Source: a virus
Length of the DNA stretch: 37,068 bases
Direction: 5' to 3' (one strand)
IMG/VR virus record: IMGVR_UViG_3300030102_006189
Location: 1-37,068 of that record
The position numbers and the translations under genes were made by a program. This document shows positions 8,189 to 16,237 of this stretch, one piece after another (position 1 is the first letter of the stretch; each line of letters opens with the position of its first letter). A model generated the notes under the pieces. It saw nothing but the letters and a program-made list of their open reading frames with translations, was not told the origin of the DNA and did not search any database.

Positions 8189-10770
8189 TGGCAGACACAA
8201 ACTGCGGGCGAGTTATCGCCAAAAAATACAATCTAGCACAAGAGGATGCTGATCAACTGGTAGCTGAAATCAGTCAGCGCGCTACTTCATTTCGTGAAGG
8301 TGATGTGCGTGTGACGATTAAGAAGCTGACCAAGATTATGACCGCAGAGCAGAAATTTTTTGCCAAGCAGAAAAAGCTAGCTGCGAAAAAGAACATTCTA
8401 AAAGAGCGATCTATCAACTACCTAGTGGATCAGATGGGCAAGCTCACGCCCAAGAGTAATCTTCAGAAGCTGTTTGCCAAGATGAACATCCGTGATGAAG
8501 GCTGGCTTGATGCGAACCTGAAAGCATTTCTAGCAGGCAGCACACATGAACGCTTCGCAGGACTTGACAGTATCGCAGGCCGGCAACTTGCCAAGTTCAA
8601 ACAGAACTACACCGATGTTTTTCGCAACGTGTCCAAGACGATGGGCATGAAGAACAAAGCGCTGATGAAATGGATTCAGGACGAGCGCAACGTGGAAGAT
8701 ATCGTTACAGAGCTTTTCGGGCCGAATGGCGAAGGTTTCAGCCTAGAGAATCCAGTGCAGCGCACCCAGAACAAAACAGCATTTGAGTTTGCGCGCGGGT
8801 ACGTCCAGGCCAAGCGGAACCTAGTGGATGAAGCAAACAGCGAAGGTGCTGCTATCGGCTGGCTCGAAGATCATGTGACCACGCAGTATCACGATCCTAC
8901 GCTGATCCGCAAGATGAGCCGTGACGATTGGTCAAAGATGATGCTAGATGATTACGTCAACCATGAAAGAACTTTCGGCGCAGGCGTTTCTGAAGAAGAG
9001 AAGCTGAAGTTTATGAAGCATGTCTACGATAATATCCTAGATGGCAAACGCCGCGTGGTAGACGATGCACCGATCATGAAATCATCGCAGGCGCTAGCAA
9101 CCCGCATGGCGCAGCATCGTAAACTACATTTCCGCACAGCAGATCGCTGGCTTGCCTATCAACGTGAATTTGGTCACGGAGACATCAAGACTGCGCTGAT
9201 CAATGGTTTGAAGAATCTATCGGATGAAGTGGTGCTGATTCAGCGCCTGGGAACGAATCCCGATCTGATGATGGAAAAGCTGATCAAGCGTGCTAAGAAA
9301 GTTCACAATCGCGCTCAAGTAGGCTTTGACGAAGCCGGTATCCGGTCACGCTACATGCAAGTCACCGGTGAGAGTTACCATGTCGATTCTAACTATGCAA
9401 ACGCACCTTCTGTCGCACGCATCACACACAACATCAAGACCCTGAACAATATGTCATCGCTGGGCGGTGCGACCATTGCCAGTTTCAGCGATCTTGCGAG
9501 CGTGATTCAAACGGCTGCCTACAACGGCATGAACATCTTTGAATCCATCCACAATCATTTCGGTAACGTCTTGCGCCGGTATGACCAGAACGAACTGAAC
9601 GAGGTGCTGTCGTACCTGGGCGAAGGTTTTGACGATGTGATTGGCGGGTTTCACGCGCGCTTTAGCTCTGATGATTTTGTTGCCGGCAGGCTTTCCAACA
9701 TGCAGGACACGTTCTTCCGTCTTAACTTTCTTCAGCAATGGACAACCTCGCACCGAAATGCGTTTAGCTTGATGCTCTCCAGCCATCTCGCCAAGCAGAT
9801 CGGCAAGCGCTACGACCAGCTTGACGAAGTGATGCAGCGCGCCATGCGCCAATATGGGATTGAAGAAGCAGATTGGAAAACGATCCAGCGTGCCGGCATA
9901 AAAGAAGTTAAAGGGCCAAAAGGTGAGAAGCGAACCTACGTGACACCGGATGCCCTGGATGAATTAGCTGCTAGCTCGCCAGTAGCAGAGCGTGCAGGCA
10001 TCAAGGATCTGGCTTTGCGCATGCGAACCTATTTTGCAGAAGAAGCTCGCACGGCAGTCCCAGAACCAGGAGCGAACCAGCGCGCCTTCATGTACGGTGG
10101 CAGCAAGCGTGGAACACCTTGGCGCACGACCATGGATCTGTTCTGGCAGTTTCGGAGTTTCGGTTTGACCTACGTTATGAAGATGTTCCCGCGCTATCAG
10201 CAGATGGGTAAAGGCTTCACAATGGCAAACATGGTCGCCATGACGATGCTAGGCTACATCTCTCTTAGCATTAAAGACATCATCCAGGGTAAGAAACCGC
10301 GCCCTGTCGATCCGACTGATCCTGCATTCATTAAGACAGCCACAGCCGCCCTGGTTTACAGCGGAACCGGTGGCGTGTTTGCAGACTTCATCATGAATGA
10401 TTTCGGTAAATATGGAGTAAGCGTGGGTCAAGTCATAGGCGGGCGAACTATGGCGACTGCGCAAGACATTGCGCGTGCGGGATCAGCCCTTGTCACTAAA
10501 GGCGATGCGGCTTCCGAAACCTTCAATGCGATCATTAGAAATGCGCCGTATGCAAATCTTTTTTGGGCTAGGACTGCATTAAACTACGCTTTTTTGTATA
10601 ATATCCAGGAAGCATTTAATCCAGGCTACTTAAAACGCATGGAACGGCGAGTTCAGAAAGAATACGGTCAGGAATTTATTCGCGAGCCGATTGACATGAA
10701 ACCAACAACTAGCCCGCTAAGAAAAGCGACATGGCCGGCTTTTGAACCTATTCAGGATTTGATGCGATGA
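8188..10770 (+). CDS. Large internal virion / ejection protein
   Basis: An 860-residue protein. The N-terminus (about 1-110) is lysine-rich. The middle is helical, and near residues 685-715 there is a hydrophobic patch (MANMVAMTMLGYISLSI) followed by IQGKKPRPVDPTDP. This layout resembles the large C-terminal ejection proteins of marine podoviruses. I see no lysozyme-type catalytic motif, so I do not call it a transglycosylase. The start overlaps the previous stop (TAATG) and the TGA overlaps the fibre start (ATGA). It completes the four-gene ejection cassette beginning at 2161. Confidence 0.6.
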   Translation: MADTNCGRVIAKKYNLAQEDADQLVAEISQRATSFREGDVRVTIKKLTKIMTAEQKFFAKQKKLAAKKNILKERSINYLVDQMGKLTPKSNLQKLFAKMNIRDEGWLDANLKAFLAGSTHERFAGLDSIAGRQLAKFKQNYTDVFRNVSKTMGMKNKALMKWIQDERNVEDIVTELFGPNGEGFSLENPVQRTQNKTAFEFARGYVQAKRNLVDEANSEGAAIGWLEDHVTTQYHDPTLIRKMSRDDWSKMMLDDYVNHERTFGAGVSEEEKLKFMKHVYDNILDGKRRVVDDAPIMKSSQALATRMAQHRKLHFRTADRWLAYQREFGHGDIKTALINGLKNLSDEVVLIQRLGTNPDLMMEKLIKRAKKVHNRAQVGFDEAGIRSRYMQVTGESYHVDSNYANAPSVARITHNIKTLNNMSSLGGATIASFSDLASVIQTAAYNGMNIFESIHNHFGNVLRRYDQNELNEVLSYLGEGFDDVIGGFHARFSSDDFVAGRLSNMQDTFFRLNFLQQWTTSHRNAFSLMLSSHLAKQIGKRYDQLDEVMQRAMRQYGIEEADWKTIQRAGIKEVKGPKGEKRTYVTPDALDELAASSPVAERAGIKDLALRMRTYFAEEARTAVPEPGANQRAFMYGGSKRGTPWRTTMDLFWQFRSFGLTYVMKMFPRYQQMGKGFTMANMVAMTMLGYISLSIKDIIQGKKPRPVDPTDPAFIKTATAALVYSGTGGVFADFIMNDFGKYGVSVGQVIGGRTMATAQDIARAGSALVTKGDAASETFNAIIRNAPYANLFWARTALNYAFLYNIQEAFNPGYLKRMERRVQKEYGQEFIREPIDMKPTTSPLRKATWPAFEPIQDLMR

Positions 10771-11573
10771 CGGTTACAGCAACATCAGAAACCAGAAAGC
10801 AATATACTGGAAACTCTGGCTACACGACTAGCACGGATTTTACTGCTAGCTTTAAATATCTAGCAACTTCAGAGATCCAGGTCGTTCACACCAACACATC
10901 TACTAGCACCGATACTAACTACGTTGAAGGAACACACTACACAGTCACTTCAGGTGCGAGCGCTGACAGTGTAACAATCCGCTTCCTTTCTAGTCACGTT
11001 CCCACTGCTGCCACGGAATACATTACTATTTCGCGGAACATGGCGTTCTCCCAGGAAACAGATTACACCGAAGGGAGCGCGCTAGATGCTGAAACGCTGG
11101 AGCAGAACTTTGACAAAGCAATTATGATTGCGCAGCAGATTAATAATAATCTGACTGACTTGAACATAAGTTTTACAGCAACCAACGATTTTAACACCAC
11201 CGCCGCCGCAGCCAGCGATATTTCTGTTAGCAAAGCAAATCGCGCGGGCAAAGCATTAAAGTTTGATTCTAACGGTGATATTGGAGTTAGCACCCACGAT
11301 CCAGATACCCAGGTTGCTGATGCTACAACTCAGGCAACTAATGCTGCTAGTTCAGCGACAGCGGCAGCAACATCTGCTACGGCTGCTGCGACATCTGCGA
11401 CAGCAGCAGCAAGTTCTCAAACGGCAGCAGCAACTTCTGCTACAAATGCGGCATCATCAGCAACCAGTGCTGCTTCTTCAGCTACAGCGGCTGCTAGTTC
11501 TGCAACCAGTGCATCGGCTTCAGCCGCTACTGCACAAGCAACCTCAATTGCTATGGCGATAGCTTTAAGTTAG
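10767..11573 (+). CDS. Tail fibre protein, T7 gp17-type N-terminus, short
   Basis: A 268-residue protein. Residues 1 to about 140 match the virion-anchoring N-terminal domain of T7-like fibres: FTASFKYLATSEIQVVHTN, then YTVTSGASADSVTIRFL, then ISRNMAFSQETDYTEGSALD and AETLEQNFDKAIMIAQQI. From about residue 192 the sequence becomes a seven-residue Ala/Ser/Thr repeat and ends ten residues after it. There is no receptor-binding tip in the same chain, so either the fibre is truncated or the tip is supplied by the small genes downstream. Start overlaps the previous stop (ATGA). Confidence 0.85.
   Translation: MTVTATSETRKQYTGNSGYTTSTDFTASFKYLATSEIQVVHTNTSTSTDTNYVEGTHYTVTSGASADSVTIRFLSSHVPTAATEYITISRNMAFSQETDYTEGSALDAETLEQNFDKAIMIAQQINNNLTDLNISFTATNDFNTTAAAASDISVSKANRAGKALKFDSNGDIGVSTHDPDTQVADATTQATNAASSATAAATSATAAATSATAAASSQTAAATSATNAASSATSAASSATAAASSATSASASAATAQATSIAMAIALS
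11343..11534 (+). repeat. Ala/Ser/Thr heptad repeats in the fibre gene
   Basis: About nine consecutive seven-codon units of the type AASSATA / AATSATA give a 21-base periodicity. Such heptads form trimeric coiled-coil shafts in many phage fibres. They are prone to unit gain or loss by slippage. Confidence 0.85.
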
Positions 11574-11580
11574 GAAAAAC

Positions 11581-11907
11581 ATGGCTTCATTTGAACGATA
11601 CACAAAGAACGATGTGACTTCTGTCCAAACAGTACATACATCGAATGCTTCTGATGCAGCACAAGCTGACATCTTGATTGGTTTTTCTATAGCCAATACA
11701 CACGCATCTAACACCGCGACAGTCGATGCCTACATCAATGATGGATCAAACGATATCTATCTAGCGAAAGGCGCGCAAATTCCTGCTGGTGGTGGAATTG
11801 AAGTAATTCAAGGAAAAATTGTTCTTGATAATAATGATGCAGTTAAAGTTAGTTCTGATGTCGCAGTCGATTGCTGGCTCTCTGTATTAGACAACGCAAG
11901 TGCTTAA
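11581..11907 (+). CDS. Small beta-rich tail-associated protein
   Basis: A 108-residue protein. The ATG is five bases after AGGA and eight after the fibre stop. The sequence reads as alternating short beta strands (ILIGFSIANTHASNTATVDA, NDGSNDIYLAKGAQIPAGGG, IEVIQGKIVLDNNDAVKVSS) with no hydrophobic helix or catalytic motif. Proteins of this pattern commonly lie beside fibre genes in marine phages. It could be a tip, collar or decoration subunit of the fibre. No function is assigned with confidence. Confidence 0.6.
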   Translation: MASFERYTKNDVTSVQTVHTSNASDAAQADILIGFSIANTHASNTATVDAYINDGSNDIYLAKGAQIPAGGGIEVIQGKIVLDNNDAVKVSSDVAVDCWLSVLDNASA

Positions 11908-11908
11908 T

Positions 11909-12178
11909 ATGAAGAAAACAGGAACTTTAAATACTGGTGTTCAAGAAACAACTAAGAACAAGCTTGACGTAAGAGCAGACAATAAAACTGTTCTTCAAGC
12001 AGATTCTTCAGGATTAACAGGACATGTATCGTCATCGGAATCAGGCATATTTAGAAACCCAGCAACTATAAATTCTACTGTAACCATAAGTGCAGATGAA
12101 AATGCGGTAATGGCAGGACCAGTGACAATTTCTAGCACTGGAAGTTTAGTTGTAGAAGGAACTTTGGTGATCGTATGA
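11909..12178 (+). CDS. Small tail-region protein, beta-repeat
   Basis: An 89-residue protein from the ATG directly after the previous stop; an in-frame GTG at 11900 would overlap that stop. It contains TLNTGVQETTKNKLDVRADN, a polar linker and a C-terminal run of short strands (TVTISADENAVMAGPVTISS) ending in GTLVIV. This looks like a turn of beta-helix or an attachment domain of a tail appendage. Its last codons overlap the next start (ATGA), so it is probably co-translated with the C1q-like protein. Function unknown. Confidence 0.55.
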   Translation: MKKTGTLNTGVQETTKNKLDVRADNKTVLQADSSGLTGHVSSSESGIFRNPATINSTVTISADENAVMAGPVTISSTGSLVVEGTLVIV

Positions 12179-12759
12179 GTGTCGTACAAAACAATACAAT
12201 AAGCACTAATTCTATAACAGAAGCAACAAGTGCAAATGGTGTATCAGTCGATGGTCTTAAAATAAAAGACTACTCGTTGATGTATGGGAGTAATATTGGG
12301 TTGACGATTACTTCAGAGGGATATGTTACTAAACCAAACCTGCCATCCTTCGTAGCACATTCAAATACCCCAGGATCTGGTTACCAAAGTACAACAGGGG
12401 TTTTCCCTGCCAATGCGACAAATCATAATTTAGGAAATCATTTTAACACTGGTTCGTCAGGTAGTAGTAATCATGCTTTTACTGCTCCTGTTGATGGTGT
12501 TTATCTTTTTACATTTTCTTCACTACACAGTAATGAAACTGCTACATCAAGACCTATGTTTTACGTTAATGGCTCTTCGGACTTCAACGGCGTAAAACAT
12601 GGAATAAGCAATGTTGATAGTGAAGGCTCAAACTCAAATACCACATCATCTTTAATAAAATTATCTGCTAATGATTACGTTCAAGTTAAATCGCAAAGTG
12701 GTAGTATGTACTATTATGATCAATATCACAGCACATTTACTGGTTGTTTAATAGGATAA
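12175..12759 (+). CDS. Tail appendage protein with C1q/TNF-like C-terminal domain
   Basis: A 194-residue protein. The N-terminus (VVQNNTISTNSITEATSANG, then VDGLKIKDYSL) is the anchor motif common in marine phage tail fibres. Residues from about 60 (PSFVAHSNTPGSG) to the end follow a C1q/TNF-like jelly-roll pattern: HAFTAPVDGVYLFTFSSLHS, MFYVNGSSDFNGVKHG, SSLIKLSANDYVQVKSQSG, then STFTGCLIG. C1q-like heads are trimeric binding domains used by some phages for receptor or polysaccharide contact. It lies in the AT-richer block and is a candidate receptor-binding protein. Confidence 0.7.
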   Translation: MSVVQNNTISTNSITEATSANGVSVDGLKIKDYSLMYGSNIGLTITSEGYVTKPNLPSFVAHSNTPGSGYQSTTGVFPANATNHNLGNHFNTGSSGSSNHAFTAPVDGVYLFTFSSLHSNETATSRPMFYVNGSSDFNGVKHGISNVDSEGSNSNTTSSLIKLSANDYVQVKSQSGSMYYYDQYHSTFTGCLIG

Positions 12760-12763
12760 AAAA

Positions 12764-13033
12764 ATGAATTACAAAATTACATTAACAGATACAGAAGATA
12801 AAGCACTTAGTTACGCTAGTTTATCACAACAAGATTGGATTGATAATGCAGTGCATAACCGATGTAGAATTGCTATTGATGAAATAGTAGATATTTATAC
12901 TAAACGTGCGTTAGATGAAGGTGTTCAGATACCTAATACTAGAGAACTAATAGTTGCTGATGCATTTACAAAAGGTTGGGTAAAAACAGCAAAACAACGC
13001 AATGAAGAAGCAGAAAAAAATAAACCAGAATAA
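12764..13033 (+). CDS. Small helical protein between the tail appendage genes
   Basis: An 89-residue protein starting MNYKITLTDTEDKALSYASL, with QDWIDNAVHNRCRIAIDEIV following and a charged C-terminus. It is mainly helical and soluble. Short proteins of this type (a TxxxxKAL...W...A..R...A pattern) recur beside fibre genes in marine phages. They may be assembly factors or structural subunits. I do not recognise a named family with certainty. Confidence 0.6.
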   Translation: MNYKITLTDTEDKALSYASLSQQDWIDNAVHNRCRIAIDEIVDIYTKRALDEGVQIPNTRELIVADAFTKGWVKTAKQRNEEAEKNKPE

Positions 13034-13038
13034 GCATC

Positions 13039-13662
13039 ATGAGTTCTCAAATAAAAGTATCATCTGTAAAAGCAAAAGACGGAACTGCTGGAATTTCAAT
13101 TGCTGATTCTACTGGTAATGTTTCTTTAAGCGGAACTTTAAGTGCAGGGACTATTGGGGATAATGTAACCTTAACTAATAACTATTGGGCTTCAGGTGAT
13201 ATTGCCGCAAACATAGGTTTAGGAGGTAACACAGATCATTACGTTAATTTTGATGGAAGCACAAATCCTTATTTTAATTGGGCTTCAGGCAGTCATGCGG
13301 TAAACAGTACAACTGTTGGTTCAAATGCATTTTATCAAGGTTCACAGGCAAATCATTTAAAATTTGTAAGAGCAGGTATTTATTTAATAACTTGGACTGT
13401 TACTGGTTATGTAACAAGTGAGGGTTCGGAGAGAATATTAAAAGCATTTATACATACTACCTCTGGTGGAGAAGTAGCTTCTGCTATTGATCAGATAGCA
13501 AACACCACAAGCGGAACAGACTTTGGTAGTGCACACGTTACTCTTATAAAGCAAATTAGTGCAGATGAGGAATTGAAATTTGGAGTTAATTCAGCAGATG
13601 ATGGTTTTGCTTTGCAAGCTGACACTACTAGATTAAACCTTGCGTTATTAAGACCATTATAA
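13039..13662 (+). CDS. Tail appendage protein with C1q-like C-terminal domain
   Basis: A 207-residue protein. The N-terminus (SSQIKVSSVKAKDGTAGISI, then ADSTGNVSLSGTLSAGTIG) is the fibre-anchor type also seen in the gene at 13695. The C-terminal 130 residues have jelly-roll strands (NHLKFVRAGIYLITWTVTGY, SERILKAFIHTTSGGE, GSAHVTLIKQISADEELKFG, TTRLNLALLRPL) typical of C1q-like heads. It is a second candidate receptor-binding protein next to the one at 12175. The two share domain layout but little sequence. Confidence 0.7.
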   Translation: MSSQIKVSSVKAKDGTAGISIADSTGNVSLSGTLSAGTIGDNVTLTNNYWASGDIAANIGLGGNTDHYVNFDGSTNPYFNWASGSHAVNSTTVGSNAFYQGSQANHLKFVRAGIYLITWTVTGYVTSEGSERILKAFIHTTSGGEVASAIDQIANTTSGTDFGSAHVTLIKQISADEELKFGVNSADDGFALQADTTRLNLALLRPL

Positions 13663-13694
13663 GATAGCCCACTAAACCAGAATAAGGAGGCAAC

Positions 13695-14327
13695 ATCCCG
13701 TCAATTATCGAAGTAGATACTATAAAAAACAAAACAGGAACCCAGAACACTGTTTTGAGTACCGATGGTTCTGGGAATGTGACGATTGGAAATAGCACTT
13801 TTAGTGGGACTATAGGGAGTAATGCGACTTTTCCATTTGACGGGACCACTGATGCAGGAAGGGTCATTCAGATTAAATACATTGATAGCGAAGAAACCAA
13901 TGCTTTAGACACTACTTATACAGTCAGGTGGAATTATTCAATTACACTAAAATCTGGTGATTCTAAAATACTGATTATTCATACTGATAACCCACATTTG
14001 CATCAAAGTGGTGGTCTTGGCAGATTAATTTACAGACACAGTTCTGCGTTTAGTGATGGATCAACAACTCAGACTGGGACAAAAATAAGTGACAAAGCAC
14101 CTGCCGATGGAAGTGGGCCATATATGGGTTATGCAGGATCATCAAATGGTTATCCGGTGTTAACTGATATTGTACTTGATGATGTGTCCTCTTCGTTTAA
14201 TGCAGGAGATACAGTTTATTATGGTCACTATTACAGACGTTATACTACTGCCACAGTTGAACTCCCTGCATCTGGAGTTAATCGAAATGGTAATTTTAGC
14301 ACGATAGTCATGGAGCTAGAAAAATGA
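13695..14327 (+). CDS. Tail appendage protein whose start codon is ATC
   Basis: The coding frame begins within a perfect ribosome-binding context: AAGGAGG at 13684-13690, four bases, then ATC at 13695. Reading from ATC gives PSIIEVDTIKNKTGTQNTVL, then STDGSGNVTIGNSTFSG, the usual N-terminus of marine phage fibre proteins that normally start MP or MS. An in-frame TAA at 13683 excludes an earlier start. The next conventional start is TTG at 13755, which would delete the anchor. The C-terminal part contains strands such as TYTVRWNYSITLKSGDSKIL and TDIVLDDVSSSFNAGDTVYY. About 210 residues if ATC is used. Confidence 0.65.
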   Translation: MPSIIEVDTIKNKTGTQNTVLSTDGSGNVTIGNSTFSGTIGSNATFPFDGTTDAGRVIQIKYIDSEETNALDTTYTVRWNYSITLKSGDSKILIIHTDNPHLHQSGGLGRLIYRHSSAFSDGSTTQTGTKISDKAPADGSGPYMGYAGSSNGYPVLTDIVLDDVSSSFNAGDTVYYGHYYRRYTTATVELPASGVNRNGNFSTIVMELEK

Positions 14328-14632
14328 GACCTACAATTAATGATGCTCTTTTCGCCCTTGGATGTGATGGAGGTTGGAAAGTAAAAAATGGAGTCATTAG
14401 TGGATGGACTTGTAAAACTCCGCAACCAAATGATGAGGCTATTGAGGCAAAGTTAAAAGAACTCCAAGCCGACTACGATTCCAAATCCTACGCTAGGGCA
14501 AGGGAAGCCCAATACCCAAGCATCACCGATGTAGTAGTCGCATTAGCAGAAAAACAAGAGGGCGATGATACGATGTGGAAAGAGATCACTGCTTTAAGGC
14601 AAAAAGTAAAATCCGATAATCCAAAGCCTTAA
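14324..14632 (+). CDS. Tail fibre assembly chaperone-like protein
   Basis: A 102-residue protein whose ATG overlaps the preceding stop (ATGA). The C-terminal half (YARAREAQYPSITDVVVALA, then EKQEGDDTMWKEITALRQKV) matches the R/Y-AxxYPSI-x-(D/E)-x(4)-L pattern of small XkdW-like proteins that follow fibre genes and are thought to help fibre assembly. The N-terminal half (LFALGCDGGWKVKNGVISGW) is less conserved. Position directly after three tail appendage genes supports the call; no biochemical role can be read from sequence. Confidence 0.6.
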   Translation: MRPTINDALFALGCDGGWKVKNGVISGWTCKTPQPNDEAIEAKLKELQADYDSKSYARAREAQYPSITDVVVALAEKQEGDDTMWKEITALRQKVKSDNPKP

Positions 14633-14992
14633 ATGGATCATCACTTCCCACCGCCTAATCCAGCGGATGCACAATACTACAACTATCCCACACCCCCACC
14701 GGAATCGCTTATGGGAGTAGATCAAATTGTAACCCTGGTTGAGCGCGTAGGCTTGCCGGCAGTAATCATCGCCGCTGCGTTCTGGTTTATTCGCTATCAG
14801 TCAGAACAGTCTAAAGTTGAGCGCGAAGAGATGTGGGCTAAAGACTCGTCAAACGATGAACGGCTGATGAAGTTAGTAGAAACCTCAACGACCATCATGC
14901 AGGAAATGCGCGCTAGCATTGATAAGAATAGCGAAACCATGAAAGAGCTAATTACTGAATTCAGATTTATTCAGAACAGGAAAAATGGCTGA
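14633..14992 (+). CDS. Single-pass membrane protein, holin/accessory lysis candidate
   Basis: A 119-residue protein. A Pro-rich N-terminus (HHFPPPNPADAQ) is followed by one transmembrane segment at about residues 39-58 (VGLPAVIIAAAFWFIRYQ) and then a charged helical tail with TTIMQEMRASIDKNSETMKE. It starts the lysis cassette and overlaps the next membrane-protein gene by 8 bases. The one-segment-plus-coiled-tail design is like small lysis or anchor proteins. Which of this and the next protein is the holin cannot be decided. Confidence 0.6.
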   Translation: MDHHFPPPNPADAQYYNYPTPPPESLMGVDQIVTLVERVGLPAVIIAAAFWFIRYQSEQSKVEREEMWAKDSSNDERLMKLVETSTTIMQEMRASIDKNSETMKELITEFRFIQNRKNG

Positions 14993-15329
14993 AACAATAG
15001 AGAAGATCACCAGGACTGACCCTGGTAATGGCAAAAGAGAATTCACCGTCACAGAAAAGATTGTTCTGCGGCGTGCTAGCTTCCGGTTCCTGCTAGCAAT
15101 ATTAATTCTAGGCATCTACGCCTTTACCATCTATTCGCTGATGTACCATCCAACCCAAATGGATGACAAAACTAGCACGCTGCTAGTTAGTGTGATTGGC
15201 GCGCTCACAGTTTTAATATCGCAGATTGGCAGCTTCATGTATGGCGATCCCAAGAGCGACACTTCTGACAACAACGACAATAACAACGGTAAAGAACAGA
15301 AAGAAGCAGATGCTCCAGCTAAACCTTAA
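14985..15329 (+). CDS. Two-segment membrane protein, probable holin
   Basis: A 114-residue protein. Two hydrophobic segments lie at about residues 33-53 (FRFLLAILILGIYAFTIYSL) and 65-86 (TLLVSVIGALTVLISQIGSF), separated by a short loop. A very hydrophilic Asp/Asn/Lys-rich tail of about 28 residues follows. Two transmembrane segments with a charged C-terminus is the class II holin layout. It lies two genes before the endolysin. A holin would make the inner-membrane lesion that releases the endolysin. Confidence 0.65.
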   Translation: MAETIEKITRTDPGNGKREFTVTEKIVLRRASFRFLLAILILGIYAFTIYSLMYHPTQMDDKTSTLLVSVIGALTVLISQIGSFMYGDPKSDTSDNNDNNNGKEQKEADAPAKP

Positions 15330-15372
15330 ATTCTTCTATGACTTTTTTAACCCTAAACAAGAAAGGAGCGAC

Positions 15373-15570
15373 ATGCTCAACCTCATCCTGCCCGCTGTGG
15401 CTAACATGCTCAAAGGCATGGTGCTAGACAAAGCCCAGAGCCTAGCAAGCGAACACCTAGAACAACATCTTGACCAGCTTCCTAAAGAAGTTAAAGAAGC
15501 GCTGGATAATGCTGTCAATGATGATGGCAGTCATGCACACAAATCCCTCATGGATCTGGTCAAGGGATGA
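15373..15570 (+). CDS. Small helical protein of the lysis cassette
   Basis: A 65-residue protein. The start is the ATG at 15373, preceded at a normal distance by AAAGGAG. An upstream in-frame extension would overlap the holin-like gene in another frame and is rejected. The sequence starts MLNLILPAVANMLKGMVLDK and continues with a charged amphipathic helix (EHLEQHLDQLPKEVKEALDN). The weakly hydrophobic N-terminus could touch the membrane but is too short and polar for a clear transmembrane segment. Function unknown. Confidence 0.6.
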   Translation: MLNLILPAVANMLKGMVLDKAQSLASEHLEQHLDQLPKEVKEALDNAVNDDGSHAHKSLMDLVKG

Positions 15571-15580
15571 TCTATTAGCA

Positions 15581-16108
15581 ATGCGGATCACCAAGAACTT
15601 CAGTCTTCAAGAACTGGTCTACAGCCCTACTGCTCTGCACGCGGGCATAGACCAGGAAGAGCATCTGGACAACAACGCGGTTGCTAGGTTGACCACGTTG
15701 ACAATTGAGGTGCTGCAAAAAATACGAGATCAGTTTGGCCCGACTAAAGTGAATTCTTGTTTCAGATCCAGGCCGCTGAACGATCTTGTCAACGGATCAC
15801 CGAATTCACAGCATTGCTGTTTTGGCGATCATACTGGCGCAGCAGCCGATATTGAAATCGTTAGTGAAGATGTTAGCAACCTGGAGCTAGCAGAATGGAT
15901 TCGCGACAATCTGGAATTTGATCAGCTTATCCTGGAAAACTATCAGCCGAATCGGGTCAGCAAGATCACCGGCAAGCCGGAAGGACCGAATAGTGGCTGG
16001 GTGCATATTTCCTACAACGCTGTCGGTGAGAACCGGAAAGAAGTTCTCCGCATGGTCAAGAATCCCAAGACAAAAAAAGCAGAGTATTTTCCAGGTCTAA
16101 CCGAATAG
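15581..16108 (+). CDS. Endolysin, M15-type (D-Ala-D-Ala carboxypeptidase-like) peptidase
   Basis: A 175-residue protein of the Peptidase_M15_3 type, which cleaves peptidoglycan stem peptides. The N-terminus (ITKNFSLQELVYSPTALHAG) is the usual beginning of this family. SCFRSRPLNDLVNGSPNSQH and the following GAAAD give the zinc ligands His78 and Asp90, and GWVHISY supplies His142. The spacing SQH...GAAAD is longer than the common SxHxxGxAxD form, an insertion of a few residues. The only in-frame ATG before the domain is 15581. It lacks a signal peptide, so export should need the holin. Confidence 0.85.
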   Translation: MRITKNFSLQELVYSPTALHAGIDQEEHLDNNAVARLTTLTIEVLQKIRDQFGPTKVNSCFRSRPLNDLVNGSPNSQHCCFGDHTGAAADIEIVSEDVSNLELAEWIRDNLEFDQLILENYQPNRVSKITGKPEGPNSGWVHISYNAVGENRKEVLRMVKNPKTKKAEYFPGLTE

Positions 16109-16159
16109 GGGCAATCCCAAGCGCCAGGTTTTTCTGCTCATCCTTCCCTGGCGCGCCCC
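16108..16159. terminator. Strong hairpin after the late operon
   Basis: GCGCCAGG at 16121-16128 pairs with CCTGGCGC at 16147-16154 (18-base loop). GGGGC at 16108-16112 pairs with GCCCC at 16155-16159, extending the stem across an 8-base bulge. It starts on the last base of the endolysin stop. There is no T-run on either strand, so it may be a Rho-independent-like pause, an RNA-stability element or an attachment-region structure. Confidence 0.5.
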
Positions 16160-16166
16160 ACTTCAC

Positions 16167-16219
16167 AGCGCAAAAACTACCTTCACAGACACCCACAGCG
16201 CAGATTGAGCGCAAAAACT
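16167..16219 (+). repeat. Direct repeats beside attP (candidate integrase arm sites)
   Basis: AGCGCAAAAACT occurs at 16167-16178 and 16208-16219, and a partial copy (CAGCGCAGA) lies between them. On the other side of the core, GCATAAACT is repeated at 16344-16352 and 16356-16364. Short direct repeats flanking a core are typical arm-type binding sites of lambda-family integrases. Confidence 0.55.
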
Positions 16220-16237
16220 TTTCAAGCTTGTGGTGGG

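Noticed and set aside
8188-10770. Peptidoglycan transglycosylase domain in the ejection proteins, as in T7 gp16
   Set aside because: No catalytic Glu motif of the lytic transglycosylase type could be seen in any of the four ejection proteins.
10767-14327. Diversity-generating retroelement as in the related phage BPP-1
   Set aside because: I found no reverse transcriptase and no template/variable repeat pair near the tail genes.
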